DNA of 64,000 nucleotides from Panopea generosa. Taxonomy: Eukaryota; Mollusca; Bivalvia; Adapedonta; Hiatellidae. Shown here one piece after another: positions 1-12,104 of the stretch. Each line of letters opens with the position of its first letter. Position 1 is the first letter of the stretch. The notes under the pieces are model-generated. The model did no database searches. It was not told the DNA's origin and worked only from the letters and a program-made list of their open reading frames with translations. The DNA is taken from positions 46,889,720 through 46,953,719 of the forward strand of contig CM055895.1 of the NCBI GenBank assembly GCA_029582155.1, written 5' to 3'. Made by a program: the position numbers and the translations under genes.

Positions 1-2683
1 AATTTCTGTCAATTATTATTCAAAAAGGCAATTTAAAATCGAAACCTACCCCACCCCCTCCAAATAAAAAGCTACTTACTTACTTAAAAATACTGGGCCA
101 GAGCACAGCTAACAAACAATTGAAAACTGTTAAAGGGGAGTATGGGCCCTTCTCAGCTATTAGGAAATTATCTCTCAAATTTTAGATATGGGTAAAACCA
201 CTTAATTTCAGTTCATGACACTTATAGATACATCATAAATGCTTAAACTGATAATAAAAAGATAGCGTAGGGCTTATTTAACAACTTTTTAGTGTTTTCA
301 GTAAAGACACCACAAAGTGACGCCCATTATCTTGACAAATCTAATTTTCATTTTAAACAGTTTTTTCCTGCCAAAATCACTATTAAGTAACTGTTAAGTA
401 ATTCATTTATCAGGTTTTCATACACTGGAAACAACTACCATTAAGAAAAAGTTTCTTTTTTTTTCTGTAGTACAGTTAAAAATAGTGACGCCTATTACTT
501 TTATTCCTGGCTGCATTTCTTTTTTTCCTTTAAGCAGATCCTCTTACCCATAGAAAATCTTGTTATGGACAAGTCAATCAGATTTCTTCAAATGTCTTTC
601 ATATTATATTTTAGAGTTAAAGTGACATTTAATAATTATATAGACACTTTTATGTACGGACATTACTGTTGACATTTTGACAACCAAAAAAAAGTGACGC
701 CTATTACTCCAATATCATTTGTAATAAATAATATTATTTGAATACCCCTGAAGTGGTTTATCAAGTGGTAAAGAAATTAACTTTACCTTTGACTCCATAT
801 GCATTGAAGTGAACTGTTCTCAAATTTTACTCATCTAATTAAACACACAATTAAGGCGAACATTTTTTATTGATTTTTATTGAAACATGTACATACATCC
901 AATCTGAATGATTTGCACTTGGGTAAAACACAATAAAGGACACAAACGCTATAATCAATTCAAATAGTTATTATAAGTTGATAATAATTAAAGATATAGC
1001 TGCAAAATATAAATGAAACGTTAAGATGGCATTATTTTTTGTTTTTAACATCCGTTTGCCATAAACATTTGAATATTTTAAAAGCAGATCATACAAAATT
1101 CAGTATCAAACTAAGCAAGGAACTTTTACCCAAAACACATTTATAAGTGACAGTGAATGTTCAAATATGCACACAGTTTTAAATCAAGAATTTAGTTAAG
1201 TATACTATATATTAAAGCCTCCTTAAACTTTTGTTATACCGTAATGACTCGGTTGCTTTCCGACTATGCCTCCCCTAGTGTTCGGAAGTACACAAATGAA
1301 TACTGCAGTGGTAGAGTGCAGATTAATACCATTAAGACCGTTATATAAGGGGTACATTAACAAGTTTGGAGTTATGGCTTCACTAACATTATGTATTTTG
1401 GTCTGGTAACTTGTTCTTAGGATCCTCCCTTGTATATACGCATGATACTATCACACGCGACACTACGTCACAAATCACTTTATCATAGTCAATATTGTGT
1501 TTGTTAAGTTCAGTTATTAAAAGCGTAAATTTATTTTTAATTCTATATGGTTGATTCGTTGCTAACATGCAATAAATTAGCTTGTGGGTTCCAGTTCATT
1601 AATACACCAAGGGAAACAAAGGGGATGTTCTTAAAAACTTTCAAACTGCAGATGGTTATTTGAATTTTTAACTGCATCCCCTACAGTTCACCATACTATT
1701 TTCTCTCTAAAATGAAGTGATCATATATTACCAACCGAGGCGTTCCAAAATTAGTAACTCCTCGTTTTCTGTTCAATGTATTTATCGAAAAGAGATGAAC
1801 ATTAATTTGTAAACAAAACCCGTTCATAATTATGTACTAGCTAATGATATGCTTTATATTTATTTTTCCATTTGCAAAGTCTCAGTAATCAAATAAACAT
1901 GTATTCCATTATTGTGAAGATTAAAACTGACTTGCATTAAAACTAAAAACAACCGTTTAGGAAGTTTAATGAGTCTTTAAATAATTATGGACACTACAAA
2001 AAGAAAATGATAATAAGATCTTGAGCCAATCTGTATCAAGGCTGGTTGATCAAGATGGTGCACAATATCAAAATGGGAGACAAAAAGAAGTTTTTGTTCC
2101 AACATCCAGCCTGCCCTCGACTGTAAAACTGGACCCATATGTCAGCCAGTTCATCATTAGGTGGTGAGACAAACTGAAAAATATATAACAAATTGTTTAG
2201 AAATTATAAATTTATAAATTATTTACAAGAAAATTTAACTCTTTTTACAATAGAGTATCAGTACAGAACTTATTAATGTTTTTGCAAAGAAATTTTGTTT
2301 TATTTACCATCATGGTCAGTATCATTTCAATACATTCAGACACTAAACAACCTAGCAACATGGATTTTTTACATGGTTGACTGCAGTAGTACTACTTAAA
2401 GGAACCAGTAAGTAAGTTCTATTGAAAGCCTGCTTTGATGAAATACATTGGTGTATAGATACTGACCTCAGGTCAGCTTGATGATCAGGTAACTGTGATA
2501 GTACAGTAGTGGGTGGGTCATCAGTCACAGCTGGAGACATGTTCATCGAGATTGAATCTTCATTCGCTGGTCCATTAGATGGGTCAGTCGAGAGTGGGTC
2601 AATCTCTGTGAGACTAGACAGGTTAGTTGAGAGTTTGGTGTGATGAACGGACGCGAAGTTAACGAATTCTGCTTTTCCGTTCT

Positions 2684-3325
2684 TTAGCGCCAAGCAATCT
2701 TCTTTCTCAGCCTTTCTTTTTCTTTGAAAACAGGATCATTCTTCCTTTGTTCTGGATACCTGATGACATCAAATGCATGTTTTAAATATAAGACATACCT
2801 CTATTGTTATATATCAGAAATTATGTGTAAGTTGTTAATATGTGTATGTGAAAGCTTGATTCTTATAAAACAACTAAAAAGTCTCCAAGCAAAAGCTATA
2901 ATTTCATTTTATAAAGAACTATATGTTTAATAGTATAGATCTTTATCTTGAGAAAAATTCAGACTTTTGTGACCAATGTTGACCCAGATCAGACTAGGTT
3001 TCAGCATAGCCTGATCCTCTATGCTGTTTACAAATATTGATTTAAAACTTTAATTAATAAAATCATTCACTGATGAAATAGCAAACAATATTGACTACAC
3101 TGTACGAAAGTTAAGGTTAATCTGGTTGTACGCAAGTAATAAATGTCTGACCGCGTCCTTTTTTCACGCAAGACTGCTCATATAATTATATAGTAGTCTA
3201 CTAAATTAATTGATTTAATTATTTTACCTTTTTGGTCTTTCAGCAGGAGTTTATGTCAAGTTATTACTATTACTGCTAATAGGTTTTGGTTCCTTTGCTA
3301 TAGGTGCACAGAGACCATGGATATT
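2684..3325 (-). pseudogene. Decayed two-exon coding remnant inside the 143-5393 element
   Basis: On the minus strand a possible exon 3325-3228 (acceptor TTTTGCAG, donor AAAAAG/GTAAAA) joins in phase to 2759-2684 (acceptor CATCAG). The join gives a very basic, charged peptide containing TPAERPKR followed by RKNDPVFKEKERLRKK, then a TAA at 2686-2684. A TAA also interrupts the frame just before TPAERPKR. The AER-(x)-R..R.-DP-F-EKER pattern resembles basic N-terminal segments common in invertebrate transposon-associated proteins. A separate frame stays open below it (about 2693-2352) without recognisable similarity. The remnant reading is an inference from composition and junctions. Confidence 0.3.
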
Positions 3326-3940
3326 CTGCAAAATAAATGTACCATTTAGCTTTTGTTGTACCTTTTACCGAATAACTTGCATTTAAAATGGTACTTCAAA
3401 GTCCAACATAGAAATTACATGCAATTTTCATATGTTTTTCATACTTATTGTGATAGAAGAAAAAACAGTGTAGGGCATGTGATGATTTCTTATAACTATG
3501 ATTAAAACTGGTCCTTCACCTATTTCAAAAGCCTTCTGCACCGGGGGTGGGGGTGGCAGCATTCTCCACAAGTTTGGGGTAGGGAGATATGTGTAAGCAG
3601 TATAGGGTTTAACATTTTTGACAAAACTCTTTTGTTTATATTCAAATTATTCTGTAACAGTATCGGATGTGTTGGACATAATGAACTATTTTTAAACCAT
3701 GTCAAACATAATTTCCATCACGAAAACAGTACAAACATTGTTATTATTTATGCTAAGCCAATTTTAAACTGTAAAACTCTATTAACAATTAATATTTCAA
3801 GAAAAAACAATTACTTGAAAGATGACACTGATGCTTGCTTTAAAATTCAAATCACAAATTACATTTCTGTATTTGGAAATTACTTTTGACAAGACAGTCT
3901 GGTCAAAATAACTGCCAAACTACTATTTGATAGTTAAGTG

Positions 3941-4040
3941 TCGACAGTTGGAAGTTAGTCTCGACAGTTGGAAGTTAGTCTCGACAGTTGGAAGTTAGTC
4001 TCGACAGTTGGAAGTTAGTCTCGACAGTTGGAAGTTAGTC
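3941..4040. repeat. Perfect 20-bp tandem repeat, five copies
   Basis: The unit TCGACAGTTGGAAGTTAGTC occurs five times without a mismatch, which suggests recent expansion or a slippage-prone microarray. It lies inside the 143-5393 element. Confidence 0.97.
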
Positions 4041-5479
4041 TCTTGCTCCAAAAATTATGAATAAAGTTTATATTTTCTTAATGTTTTTAAAGGCTACATA
4101 AAATTTTAACTAAAAAAAACAAATAAAACGCCTCATGCATGTGATGGAAATTATGATTGACATATATTTGATGACGGACATTATTCTTGACAAAATACTA
4201 ACAGATTTAGTCTCTCACGCATACACCGTCAAAGCATAATTTCCGAATAAAAAATCAAAATATTTTCTCTTAGGTATTCTGCACACACTTTAAATGTAAG
4301 AGGCCAACAGCTAAAGCCAAGTCATCATCATTAAAAGTCGTATTCAATCGAGTCAGCATCAAAAATGAAATAAATATGAATAAAGCATGAACGGCAATTA
4401 CTTCTCAGATAAATGTCTGTCAATAAAAATGTCCGTACAAACAAGTTCTGTCAAACTGTAATTGCCGATCTCGACTTTTCTAAAATACTCCTGAAAGTAA
4501 GGAGAATACTCTCGTGTGTCCGTGTGTCATCTCTCAAATCCATTTACACTGCTATCGTTACTTCGAATTATACACAAGTATTGTGTCGGGATGATAAAAC
4601 AATGATTCAATTTTTCTGTGACGCCCATTACTTGGCTGAGCTGTTGACAGACAACAAACTTACCTCCATATTTTTGTTTTATGTAAAATCTGCACTGGTA
4701 TCGATGACGTAGTACATATAAAACAGTCTCATGCAAATTTTAACTCCCGATAAAAAAGTCCCCTAGATCGTTCTAGTGGATTCGTGACTTGGCATACGCC
4801 AATTACGGAATTGACGGACATTTCGATTCCCGAATAAAATTTGAATTTTACAGCTTTGTCATTGTTATATACAAAGTGTGTTGTTTTAAAACCTACGATG
4901 GAAATATGTTTTCCAAACATGTGGATGTTCTTTGATCATCACAACATGATTAATATATTTTTTTTAATGCCGACAACTCTTCTTGTTTTGACAGATGCCG
5001 TAATAGGCGTATGCATCAATTTCTAACAATTTTTTTTATCACTTGTAACATATTCATTTAATAGTTATAGTGAATAGTTACAAGTATTATTTCATTTAAA
5101 TGTTAGCAAATGACTTACTGTTGTCATATAGATTAAACGGGGAAAATTTGGCCATGATTGAAGTCCCCTCATTTTCCAGCCAAAATGGATGACGGATATT
5201 CCTTGACATTTCAAGTTTCAAATACAAATTTGATCCATTTTCTGAGAATTGAGTCAAGATATTGTTTTTTCTATCTGAGGAATTAACAAACAACAAATTT
5301 AAAACATAGTTTTTTATTTATCTTATTTCTAATAGAAAATACAATTTAAAAAGTGACGGCCATTACTATTTCCAAATAGCTGAGAAGGGCCCAGTATACG
5401 GTGCTGATGCTATAATATCTTAAAAAATAAATATAATTTTATATGGATTTTTTTTTCATCTCTTTATTTCATTAATTAA

Positions 5480-5895
5480 TAAAATTTGAATGGTTTGCGA
5501 TGTTTTGCGATGTATAATCCTCCAGAACATTACAAAATTGACATTTAAATTGAAAAATGAGTGGTCCGAACTTGAAATTAAATCTCCATTCTAAAAATAG
5601 ACAGTGTTAAAATACTGCTTGACTACCTTCGCATCATTATTCAGACTCTTTCTAAGATGAAACGATGTTTACTACCTGTAAACCTGTATAATGGATCAAA
5701 TTGACATAGAAATGAAATCATATTAATCGTTTAATATGTCACAAATTATGTTACAATTTTATGGTGCGTAGCCCAAGTTAGGAAATCCCTTTTGAATATA
5801 TTATTTTGGCATGTTTAAATAGATATCCTTTTGGATAGATATGATATAGGGGAGAAATGTTTATAGCCAGTTCTAAAGGTTAGCCAATATATAAC
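5480..5895. repeat. Dispersed repeat family A, copy 1
   Basis: This stretch shares long diverged similarity with 30655-31090 in the same orientation. Shared landmarks are AATACTGCTTGAC, GACTCTTTC, AACCTGTATAA, the block GTGCGTAGCCCAAGTTAGG followed by AAATCCCTTTT, and TTTTGGCATGTTT. It lies immediately right of the 143-5393 element. No coding potential is visible. Confidence 0.75.
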
Positions 5896-6254
5896 CTGTG
5901 ATATGTTGGAATTGGTTTTGAACCATATTTAAAAAAAAAATCACTTTGAGCAATCGTAATTAATATACCATAAAAGCATATAAAGTGTCATAAACTTACA
6001 ACAGGTAATTTTCAAACTGGTCTGCATGATTGGGTAATATATTGTTGTCCCTGAATTATCTAAATTTGCAAGAAATGTTGTCTTTATTTTAATGAAACTT
6101 CCCTTTTAAAAATTCACCAATGTTAAATACATTAATTGTCCAGGCCAAAATTATTAAAACAGTCCAGACAAAAATAAACCAGTTAAGAATGCTGAAATAC
6201 ATTTTGATCATAAATAAACAAAATTATTCTATCTTAAATTTTCGTTGTATTCAG

Positions 6255-6786
6255 GCTGCCCGACGTAACCATGTCAAGAGAAACCATGACCAGAAGATAT
6301 ACTGCCAGGCGTGCAATGTATCTTTTGTATGGAGAAATAACTACCAGCGGCATAACATGTCATCTCTTCATAAAAACAACGAGAAGGAAGTGGAGAAAAG
6401 GTTGTTAAACAAACAGAAAGGTTCAAAAACAGCAGAAAAAGATTATGAAAGTGAGAACGATGTACAGATTATCGGGGAGTCTCGAGAAAAGGTGGAAATA
6501 GTGATAAGTAGTCAGGATGAGGGTGCAAGTAGCCAAGATGAATGTCTTTTAATTTCTAAGGTTGATAACAAACAAACAGGACATCTGAACAACACAGGAA
6601 CAGCAACTAATGAACTAAAGAAGACTAAAGGGTTTCGATACTGTGGGACATGTTGCAACTATTACAAAAAGTTGAATCAACACAGGCTGACGGCAAAACA
6701 CAAAATGGCAGAACTAGCTCAAAAGAGAGGAGATAATCCAAACCAGAATGGGAAAGATGTGATTAACCAAGTTCAATCTATTAAAG
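6255..6786 (+). CDS. Zinc-finger gene, penultimate coding exon
   Basis: The exon opens after TTGTATTCAG in phase 0 and ends at AAAG/GTGAGT in phase 1. It encodes both recognisable zinc fingers and the acidic/serine-rich linker containing SSQDEGASSQDE. Confidence 0.75.
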
Positions 6787-9700
6787 GTGAGTATACCGTC
6801 AACAACATTTTTGTTAAGTTGAGGAATAATTAGAAATAGCTACCAATCTTGAAAGTATGGATGTATTGAGAAATTAAACGGCTTGAATGCATTCTCTTAC
6901 TATTTAAGACACAGTGATGTATTGCTTTTAATGACTCGGCAGGTGGTAATATAACCAAAGTAAGTAACATTGAATCTCTTAAGGCAGGTGGTCACATAAC
7001 CAAAGTAAGTAGCACTAAATCTCTTAATGTGGGTTGTCACATAACCAAAGTAAGTAACACTAAATCTCTTTATGCAAGTGATCACATAACCAAAGTAAGT
7101 AACACTTAATCGCTTAATGTAGGTGGTCACAAAACCAAAGTAAATAACATTGAATCTCTTAGTGCAGGTGGTCACATAACCAAAGTAAGTAACACTAAAT
7201 CTCTTAATGCAGGTGGTCACATAATCAAAGTCACATAACCAAAGTATGTAGCATTGAATCTCTAAAGGCAGGTGATCACAAAACCAAAGTGTGTAACATT
7301 GAATCTCTTAATGCAGGTGGTCACATAACCAAATCACATAATCAAAGTAAGTAACACTAAATCTCTTAATGCAGGTGGTCACATAACCAAAGTAAGTAAC
7401 ATTGAATCTCTTAAGGCAGGTGATCACATAACCAAAGTAAGTAACACTAAATCTCTTAATACAGGTTGTCACATAACCAAAGTAAGTAACATTGAATCTC
7501 TTAAGGCAGGTGATCACATAACCAAAGTAAGTAACACTAAATTTCTTAATGCAGGTGGTCACATAACCAAAGTCACATTACCAAAGTAAGTAACATTGAA
7601 TCTCTTGAAGCAGGTGGTCACATAACCAAAGTAAGTAACATTGAATCTGTTAAGGCAGGTGATCACAAAACAAAGTACCGTATATCCTCATGTATATTGC
7701 GCATCCGCGTATATTGCGCATCCATGTTTTAAGATCAAGAACTAAGAAAAAAATACAATTCTCCTATATATGTGTATATCGCGCATCATAAGTTTGAAAT
7801 CTCATTTAGATTCGGCTGTGGCGACATGTTGGAAGGAATGTATACCCGACTCGGTATGATAATTCCCAAGATTTTATACACACTCTAAATACTTGACACT
7901 TCTCATCACTGTCTCAATACATACTCAGAGTTGTCAACATCTGCCCAGGCGTGCAATTAAGATGTCAACTAATATGCAGAAGCCACATGGTAGCACCCGC
8001 TTTCAATACTCCGAAATGACCAGTGATGCTCGTACAGTCATTTTTTTTATAAAAAATCTTACAATTTTTTTTTAATCATAATGAAATACCGTATATCATA
8101 TTGATTTAATTTATAAACATAAACTACTACAAACCACACAAACAAAAGATACTGGGTGTCGTTTAAAAATGATTGAATTTCAACCAAAGAACAGTTGTCT
8201 TTTTGACGTTCACTCCATTACGCTTCGTTATCGCAAACATATTTTTTCGTTAAAAAATCAATAAATTATATACCGGTATATATCTCATACTAAAAGATTC
8301 ATCAATTTGTGAAAACACAATTGCTTTGCATCCTTTGAATTTAAATACACACTTACCGGGTAAGCGTGTCATGTCAATTCCATCAGATAAACACGTTACG
8401 GTCACGTAATCATGAAATGTTCACTCAAAGCCAGACTGGTTATACGCTAAAGTAAACATTACGGAATCGTGAAAGTATGTAACAAATAAATGTGAACCAG
8501 TCCGTGTTTTTATTTTGCGATTTAATATGTCTACAACGCCGACGCAATTTATTTTTGACCTTGTGCCAATGTGGGATGTCGTCACTGGCAGTTTCTTGCG
8601 TCGTTTTACGTAGCATTCTATTTCACTATGTGGAAAAGTATCGATGTAACGAACATGATTTTCTAAAAATAGTGTGAACACTTTTAATTGTCAGTCGTAT
8701 AACAGTACAGCGACTTAAAATCGGTGTTTGGATAAATAGATCAGTAAGGGTTAGGCAGGCCATGCGTCACCTGATTGTTTTATCACACATTTACAAGCAA
8801 AGGAACGATGCCAATGTTTTTCACCAATAATTTGGGATTAAATTTTATAACAAAGAAATAAATTAAAGCTACAGGTATGGCAATTTATAGACTCTAAAAT
8901 AACAGAGAGCAATCATTATTTTACTTAAACTTTTAAAATATACATGGGAAATTATCGGAAATAAAAAATTTACATAAAAAAAAAAATAAAATGAAATCTT
9001 CTATACCTATGTATATCGCGCATCCCTTCTCGAAGATCTTAAAAGTTGGGGAAAAAACATGCCTAATACGTGAGCAGAAACGGTAAGTAACACTAAATCT
9101 CTTAATGCAGGCGGTCACATAACCAAAGTCACATAACCAAAGTAAGTAACACTAAATCTCCTTATGTAGGTGGTAACATAATCAAAGTAAGTAACATTAA
9201 ATCTCTTAATGCAGGTTGTCACTTAACTAAAGTAAGTAACACTAAATCTCTTGATGCAGATGGTTACATAACCAAAACAAGACCTGTTTGAGGGACAGCT
9301 CACTTGACTAACCGAATATTTGTCACAAAGTACAAATTTGATTGAGACTGATGACAAATCCATGCATAATAGTTGTCCAACTTACAAAACTGACAAAATT
9401 GAGTAGATCTTATAATTGCATTACCTTGTATGAAGTTTCATCCAATACATGCAGTGATTGCTGAGTCAAACAAAGGCCCTAATTTGCAAATAAATTTGGC
9501 AAGAGTTATCCCATTTGATTAAATTAGTTGGTTTCATGATTCCAAAGCAATATGTAAAGTTTCAATCAAATACATTGAGTGGTTGGTGTGATACGGATTT
9601 GACAGTACTTGAATGCATAATTTTAACCAAAATTTCTAAGTCGAATAATGGCAATAATTTGAATTATATTCATTCAAGAGTTATCTAACTTAGTTATTAT

Positions 9701-11867
9701 AGTAGGTTTGATGACTGGGAAGTTTTGTGTGATGTTTAAATCAAATACATTAAGTGGTTGGTGAGATGTGGACTTGATGGTACTTTCACACAAAACTTTA
9801 ATCAGAATTTCTAAGTTGAACAAGGGCAATATTTTGCATTATATTCCTGCAAGAGTTATCTAACTTAGTTATAGTAGAAGGGTTGATGACCTGGAAGGTT
9901 TGTGTAAGGTTTCAAGACAATACATGCAATGGTTACTGACTTGCATGCAAAACTTTAACCAAAGTATGACGTCGGGGTGAGTAGAATAGCTCTCTTTATT
10001 CTCCGAATAGTTGAGCTAATAATTAATACTAATTCTCTTAAGACAAGAGGTTACATAACCAGAGTAATTAACATTGAAGGCAGGTGGTTCCATTTGTGGT
10101 TAACAAAAATAAGTAAAACTTAACTTGTCTAGAGTTATATTACCATAATATCTTGGACAAGTTCTTGAACTGGCCAAATTGGATTATTAATGGCCATTGG
10201 AACATAAAAAATGCACTATTTGACCTTGTGTGCACTCTAGCACCAGCATTTTACATTTGATCCTCTCCAAACTTGCACAGTAGTTAGATAACCATAATAT
10301 CTCGGACAAGTTCCTGAACTGGTCAAATCTAATTATTAATGTCTGAGTTGTGGCCCTTGAAACATTAAAAAATGCACTATTTGACTCTGTGTGCTCTATA
10401 GCACCCACATTTTTTATTTGATTCTCACCAAATTTACACAGTATTTATATAATCATAATACCTTGGACAAGTTCTTGAACTGGCCAAATGGGATTATAAT
10501 GTCAGAGTTATGGCCCTTGAAACATGCACTTTTGACCAGCTTATGTGCACTCTAGCACCCACATTATTCATTTGATCTTCACTAAACTTTCATAGTAGTT
10601 GTATAACACAATATCTCAACAAGTTCTTAAACTGGCCAAATTGGATTATAATGTCAAAGTTATGGCCCTCTAGCACCAGCATTTTACATTTGATCCTCTC
10701 CAAACTTGCACAGTAGTTAGATAACCATAATATCTCGGACAAGTTCCTGAACTGGTCAAATCTAATTATTAATGTCAGAGTTGTTGCCCTTGAAACATTA
10801 AAAAATGCACTTTTGACCAGCTTGTGTGCACTCTAGCACCCACATTATTCATTTGAATCTCACCAAGCTTGCACAGTAGTTGCATAACCATACTATCTCG
10901 GACAAGTTCTTGAACTGGTCAAATTGGATTATAATGTCAGAGTTATGGCCCTTGAAACATGCACTTTTGACCAGCTTATGTGCACTCTAGCACCCACATT
11001 ATTCATTTGATCTTCACTAAACTTTCATAGTAGTTGTATAACACAATATCTCAACAAGTTCTTAAACTGGCCAAATTGGATTATAATGTCAAAGTTATGG
11101 CCCTCGAAACATTAAAAAATGCACTATTTGGCCTTGTGTGCACTTTAGCATCTGTATTTTTTTTACTGTTAAATAAATATGGATATCCATACATTCCAGC
11201 TTCTGATGTATTTGACCAGTCTGGTGTAAGGCATACAGGCTGTGGAGATGCAGGAGCAACTATCCAACAATCATCAACCATGGCAAATATTCCCAAAATT
11301 GAAATGGGAGTAAACTTGATGCAGCCAGCGACTCGGACAAATAGAGTGTACAACCTGACCAATGGTTTGATGTCAGGTAACATGGAAAGGAATCAATGCA
11401 GTCCTGTAATGCTTGTGAAGAATGTTGCTATGGGGCTTTTGCCAGAAACTAACACTCAGTTTGCGGCTAATTCTCTGGATGATCATACTGTTTATCCAGC
11501 GTGGAAAAATGTTGACTTGACGTCGGGATATAACAGTAATATGACCTGCAAAGATGCAGCTCAGGAAACGTCTTATTCCAGTCCTACTGATGGCTGTGGA
11601 GATATTTATGTGTTAGAAAATCTTGAACCACCTGCCAAGTTCGGAGGGAACAGTACAGTGAAGGAAATTAGTTTTACACAGTTATTGTTGTCGGATGATG
11701 GTGAGAACCAGTCCATTAGTGAAACATGTGACGGTTTGACCAACCAGTCCATAAGTGAAAAATGTGATGGTTTGACCTTGGAACAGAATGACCTTGCCTA
11801 CATGGATAGTGTGATGTGTGAGGACAAGGTCAAGGCTGTAACACAAACAGATGAGAATTGTTGTTAA
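6255..11867 (+). CDS. Matrin/U1-like C2H2 zinc-finger protein, 3' part of gene (two exons)
   Basis: Exons 6255-6786 and 11200-11867 join in phase 1 (donor AAAG/GTGAGT, acceptor TTCCAG) to encode 399 residues ending at TAA 11865-11867. The first residues, HVKRNH, look like the second half of a finger begun in an unseen upstream exon. A full finger follows at residues about 17-39 (C-x2-C-x12-H-x5-H, the U1/matrin spacing), and a shorter CxxC...HRLTAKH finger lies near residues 127-147. A Glu/Lys/Ser-rich linker separates them. The C-terminal 220 residues have no recognisable domain, only two copies of NQSISExCDGLT. Such fingers often bind RNA or DNA; the actual role is unknown. The 5' end was not found. 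Confidence 0.75.
6940..7675. repeat. 45-bp satellite, left block
   Basis: The unit is about GGTCACATAACCAAAGTAAG plus TAACATTGAATCTCTTAAGGCAG, present roughly 16 times with substitutions and a few truncated junctions. Because 45 is divisible by three, the minus strand reads as a 15-residue repeat (TCIKRFSVTYFGYVT-like). That frame is a by-product, not a gene. The block lies in the large intron of the zinc-finger gene. Confidence 0.95.
7678..9083. mobile_element. 1.4-kb TA-flanked DNA element inserted in the 45-bp satellite
   Basis: The satellite is broken at the monomer sequence CCAAAG-TA-AGTAAC. TA flanks both sides (7676-7677, 9084-9085). The ends form an imperfect inverted repeat: CCGTATATCCTCATGTAT on the left against CCGTTTCTGCTCACGTAT on the right, 14 of 18 matching. 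A TGTATATYGCGCATCC motif recurs inside both ends (about 7702, 7770 and 9009). No transposase frame is visible, so it looks non-autonomous. TA duplication suggests Tc1/mariner-type mobilisation, but the family is unassigned. Confidence 0.75.
9086..9280. repeat. 45-bp satellite, right block
   Basis: Four or five monomers of the same unit continue after the inserted element at 7678-9083, showing that both blocks were once one array. Confidence 0.92.
9350..9975. repeat. Degenerate tandem repeat of about 190 bp
   Basis: Three or so diverged copies share AAGTTTCAATCAAATACAT, GTGGTTGGTGWGAT, AACCAAAATTTCTAAGT and CAAGAGTTATCTAACTTAGT. It is intronic to the zinc-finger gene. Confidence 0.75.
10140..11110. 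repeat. Degenerate tandem repeat of about 150-190 bp just before the last zinc-finger exon
   Basis: About six copies share AACTTGCACAGTAGTT, AATATCTCGGACAAGTTC, GAACTGGYCAAATTGGATTA, GTCAGAGTTATGGCCCTTGA and GTGTGCACTCTAGCACCCAC. Two sub-blocks, near 10490-10680 and 10930-11110, are nearly identical, suggesting recent duplication. Related sequence lies in opposite orientation at 32395-32815. Confidence 0.85.
11200..11867 (+). CDS. Zinc-finger gene, last coding exon
   Basis: The acceptor follows a T-rich tract and ends TTCCAG. The phase-1 G from the previous exon completes an Ala codon, so the frame remains open to TAA. The codon mix and open length of 668 nt set it apart from the repeat just upstream. 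The encoded protein is Asn/Ser/Thr-rich and of unknown function. Confidence 0.75.
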
Positions 11868-12104
11868 GCTGTTCAGAGAAAGTGTCTTCAAATAATTTAC
11901 AATTCACCTTTGTCCATTGAATTAATGCAGTGACCATGGTAGACTGAACTGGCATAATGCTGATTATGTATAAGTCCTATGGTTGCCCATTTCTGAAGTA
12001 TTTTTGAAACTTTTTTTATATGCCTCCACCATTTAAAGAATGGTGAAGGAAAGTAATTGTTACCCTTGTCTGTCAGTCTGTTCATTTGTTGTTTGTCTTT
12101 TGCA

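Larger units (their letters stand above)
143..5393. mobile_element. Putative 5.25-kb DNA transposon with terminal inverted repeats
   Basis: The left end begins TGGGCCCTTCTCAGCTATT and the right end, read on the other strand, begins with the same 19 bases. Identity continues for 25 of 26 positions (143-168 against 5368-5393). GTA lies directly outside both ends (140-142 and 5394-5396), as expected of a 3-bp target-site duplication. A motif resembling GTGACGCCYATTAC recurs near 317, 486, 694, 4619 and 5352. The interior is AT-rich and holds a decayed coding remnant on the minus strand (2684-3325) and a 20-bp tandem repeat. No transposase is recognisable. A 3-bp duplication would suit PIF/Harbinger or Zator-like families, but the superfamily is not assigned. 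Confidence 0.6.

Noticed and set aside
2352-2693. 113-codon minus-strand frame as a gene
   Set aside because: Starts on a non-ATG codon, lies inside the TIR element, has no homology, and a downstream exon could not be joined convincingly.
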